A program made the translations under genes and the position numbers. From Strigops habroptila (lineage: Eukaryota; Chordata; Aves; Psittaciformes; Psittacidae), in the NCBI RefSeq assembly GCF_004027225.2, contig NW_022651110.1:638517-702516 (forward strand): DNA of 64,000 nt. The letters are read 5' to 3'. How positions within the stretch are numbered: position 1 is the stretch's first letter; every line of letters begins with the position of its first letter. The notes below the pieces were generated by a model. It ran no database searches. It had not been told where the DNA came from and worked only from the letters and a program-made list of their open reading frames with translations. Positions 63,397 through 64,000 of the stretch are shown piece by piece.

Positions 63397-64000
63397 GTAG
63401 GGCACCAGCGCCACCCCCCGGCCATGGGTCCGCATGGCACCCAACACCGACCTGCACCCATCCCCATGGCACCCAACACCGACCTGCAACCCGCTGCCTG
63501 CACCCCATGGTCACCCAAGGTGTCCCCATGGCTGGCCGTGTCCATGCACCCACAGTGTGGTAGCCACCAAGACAACCTCAAGGGGCTTCAGAGGCACCCA
63601 GGGGTCACCCTTGTTGGCCCAGTGAGTGCCATGCCGTGGTGGCCACCAGCATGTCCCCGTGAAGGTCCCATGCGCCACCTAAAGGTATCACATGGCTAGC
63701 TCTTATAGCACCCAATAGTGGCCACCAACCTGCCCCTGAGGGTCCCCAAGCCACTCAACGATGTGACCCATGGCTAGTGCTTTATAGCACCCAATACGTG
63801 GCCACCAACCTGTACTTGAGGGTCCCCATGGCCACACAAAGGTTTCACCATGGCCAGCTCTTATAGCACCCAATAGTGGCCACCAGCCTGTACTTGAGGG
63901 TCCCCATGGCCACACAAAGGTGTCACCATGGCCAACCCATTGAGTACCCACATGCCCATGCCATCGTGGCCACCAACCTGTCCCTGAGCATCCCCAAGGC
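63397..64000. repeat. Repeats in the P450 intron
   Basis: ATGGCACCCAACACCGACCT is repeated at 63434-63490. About 70-bp units with CTTATAGCACCCAATAGTGG and CTTGAGGGTCCCCATGGCCA recur four times from 63690 to the edge. Confidence 0.85.

Noticed and set aside
62144-63563. His/Cys/Thr-rich ORFs resembling metal-binding proteins
   Set aside because: Arise from the TG/CATG alternating tract (THMHTH/CMCVHV patterns) and the 35-bp array; no gene structure.

Overview
The window is vertebrate nuclear DNA, almost certainly from a bird. It has split genes with GT-AG introns, CpG-island promoters and many 3'-anchored CR1 LINE fragments with the avian tail motif (a GGTTGGAAGGGACCTT-type box followed by ATTCTATG-like repeats). 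It is also packed with G/C-rich minisatellites inside short introns, as is typical of avian microchromosomes. Gene order matches the human 19p13.12 neighbourhood WIZ - RASAL3 - CYP4F.

Layout (both complete genes read on the minus strand, so transcription runs from high to low coordinates). WIZ occupies about 1-44.6 kb. Eight coding exons are visible: 44139-44608, 37661-38115, 20384-20444, 14611-17117, 14043-14408, 4376-4540, 2370-2867 and 1-223. The gene continues off the left edge. All exon junctions are phase-compatible and give about 1,540 codons with eight zinc fingers. A second CpG island at about 5.5-6.3 kb carries an alternative first exon (6008-6125) that splices in phase onto exon 6, giving a short WIZ isoform. 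RASAL3 lies upstream, with 18 phase-compatible coding exons from 58544 down to a stop codon at 45959 and an AATAAA signal just beyond. The predicted protein is about 1,040 residues: basic N-terminus, PH, C2, RasGAP, then a C-terminal coiled coil. On the plus strand at 63252-63396 is one exon of a CYP4F-like cytochrome P450 whose remaining exons are not found here. A possible signal-peptide exon sits on the minus strand at 61938-61979.

The most unusual feature is the tandem-repeat load. Nearly every RASAL3 intron, and several WIZ introns, hold their own private minisatellite (10 to about 170 bp units), and many arrays run right up to a splice site. In WIZ intron 6 the splice sites themselves are multiplied. 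Exon 6 ends in three identical donor sites spaced exactly 21 nt apart and in frame. The acceptor region of exon 7 has been copied five more times upstream as part of a 154-188 bp repeat, giving a row of decoy 3' splice sites. RASAL3 exon 8, which encodes the RasGAP arginine finger, is flanked on both sides by arrays of the same GGGTTGGGATGG-type unit.

Functionally, WIZ is a zinc-finger subunit of the G9a/GLP histone H3K9 methyltransferase complex, and RASAL3 is a haematopoietic Ras GTPase-activating protein. They are neighbours by conserved synteny rather than by pathway. No complete RNA gene, CRISPR array or prokaryotic element was seen.
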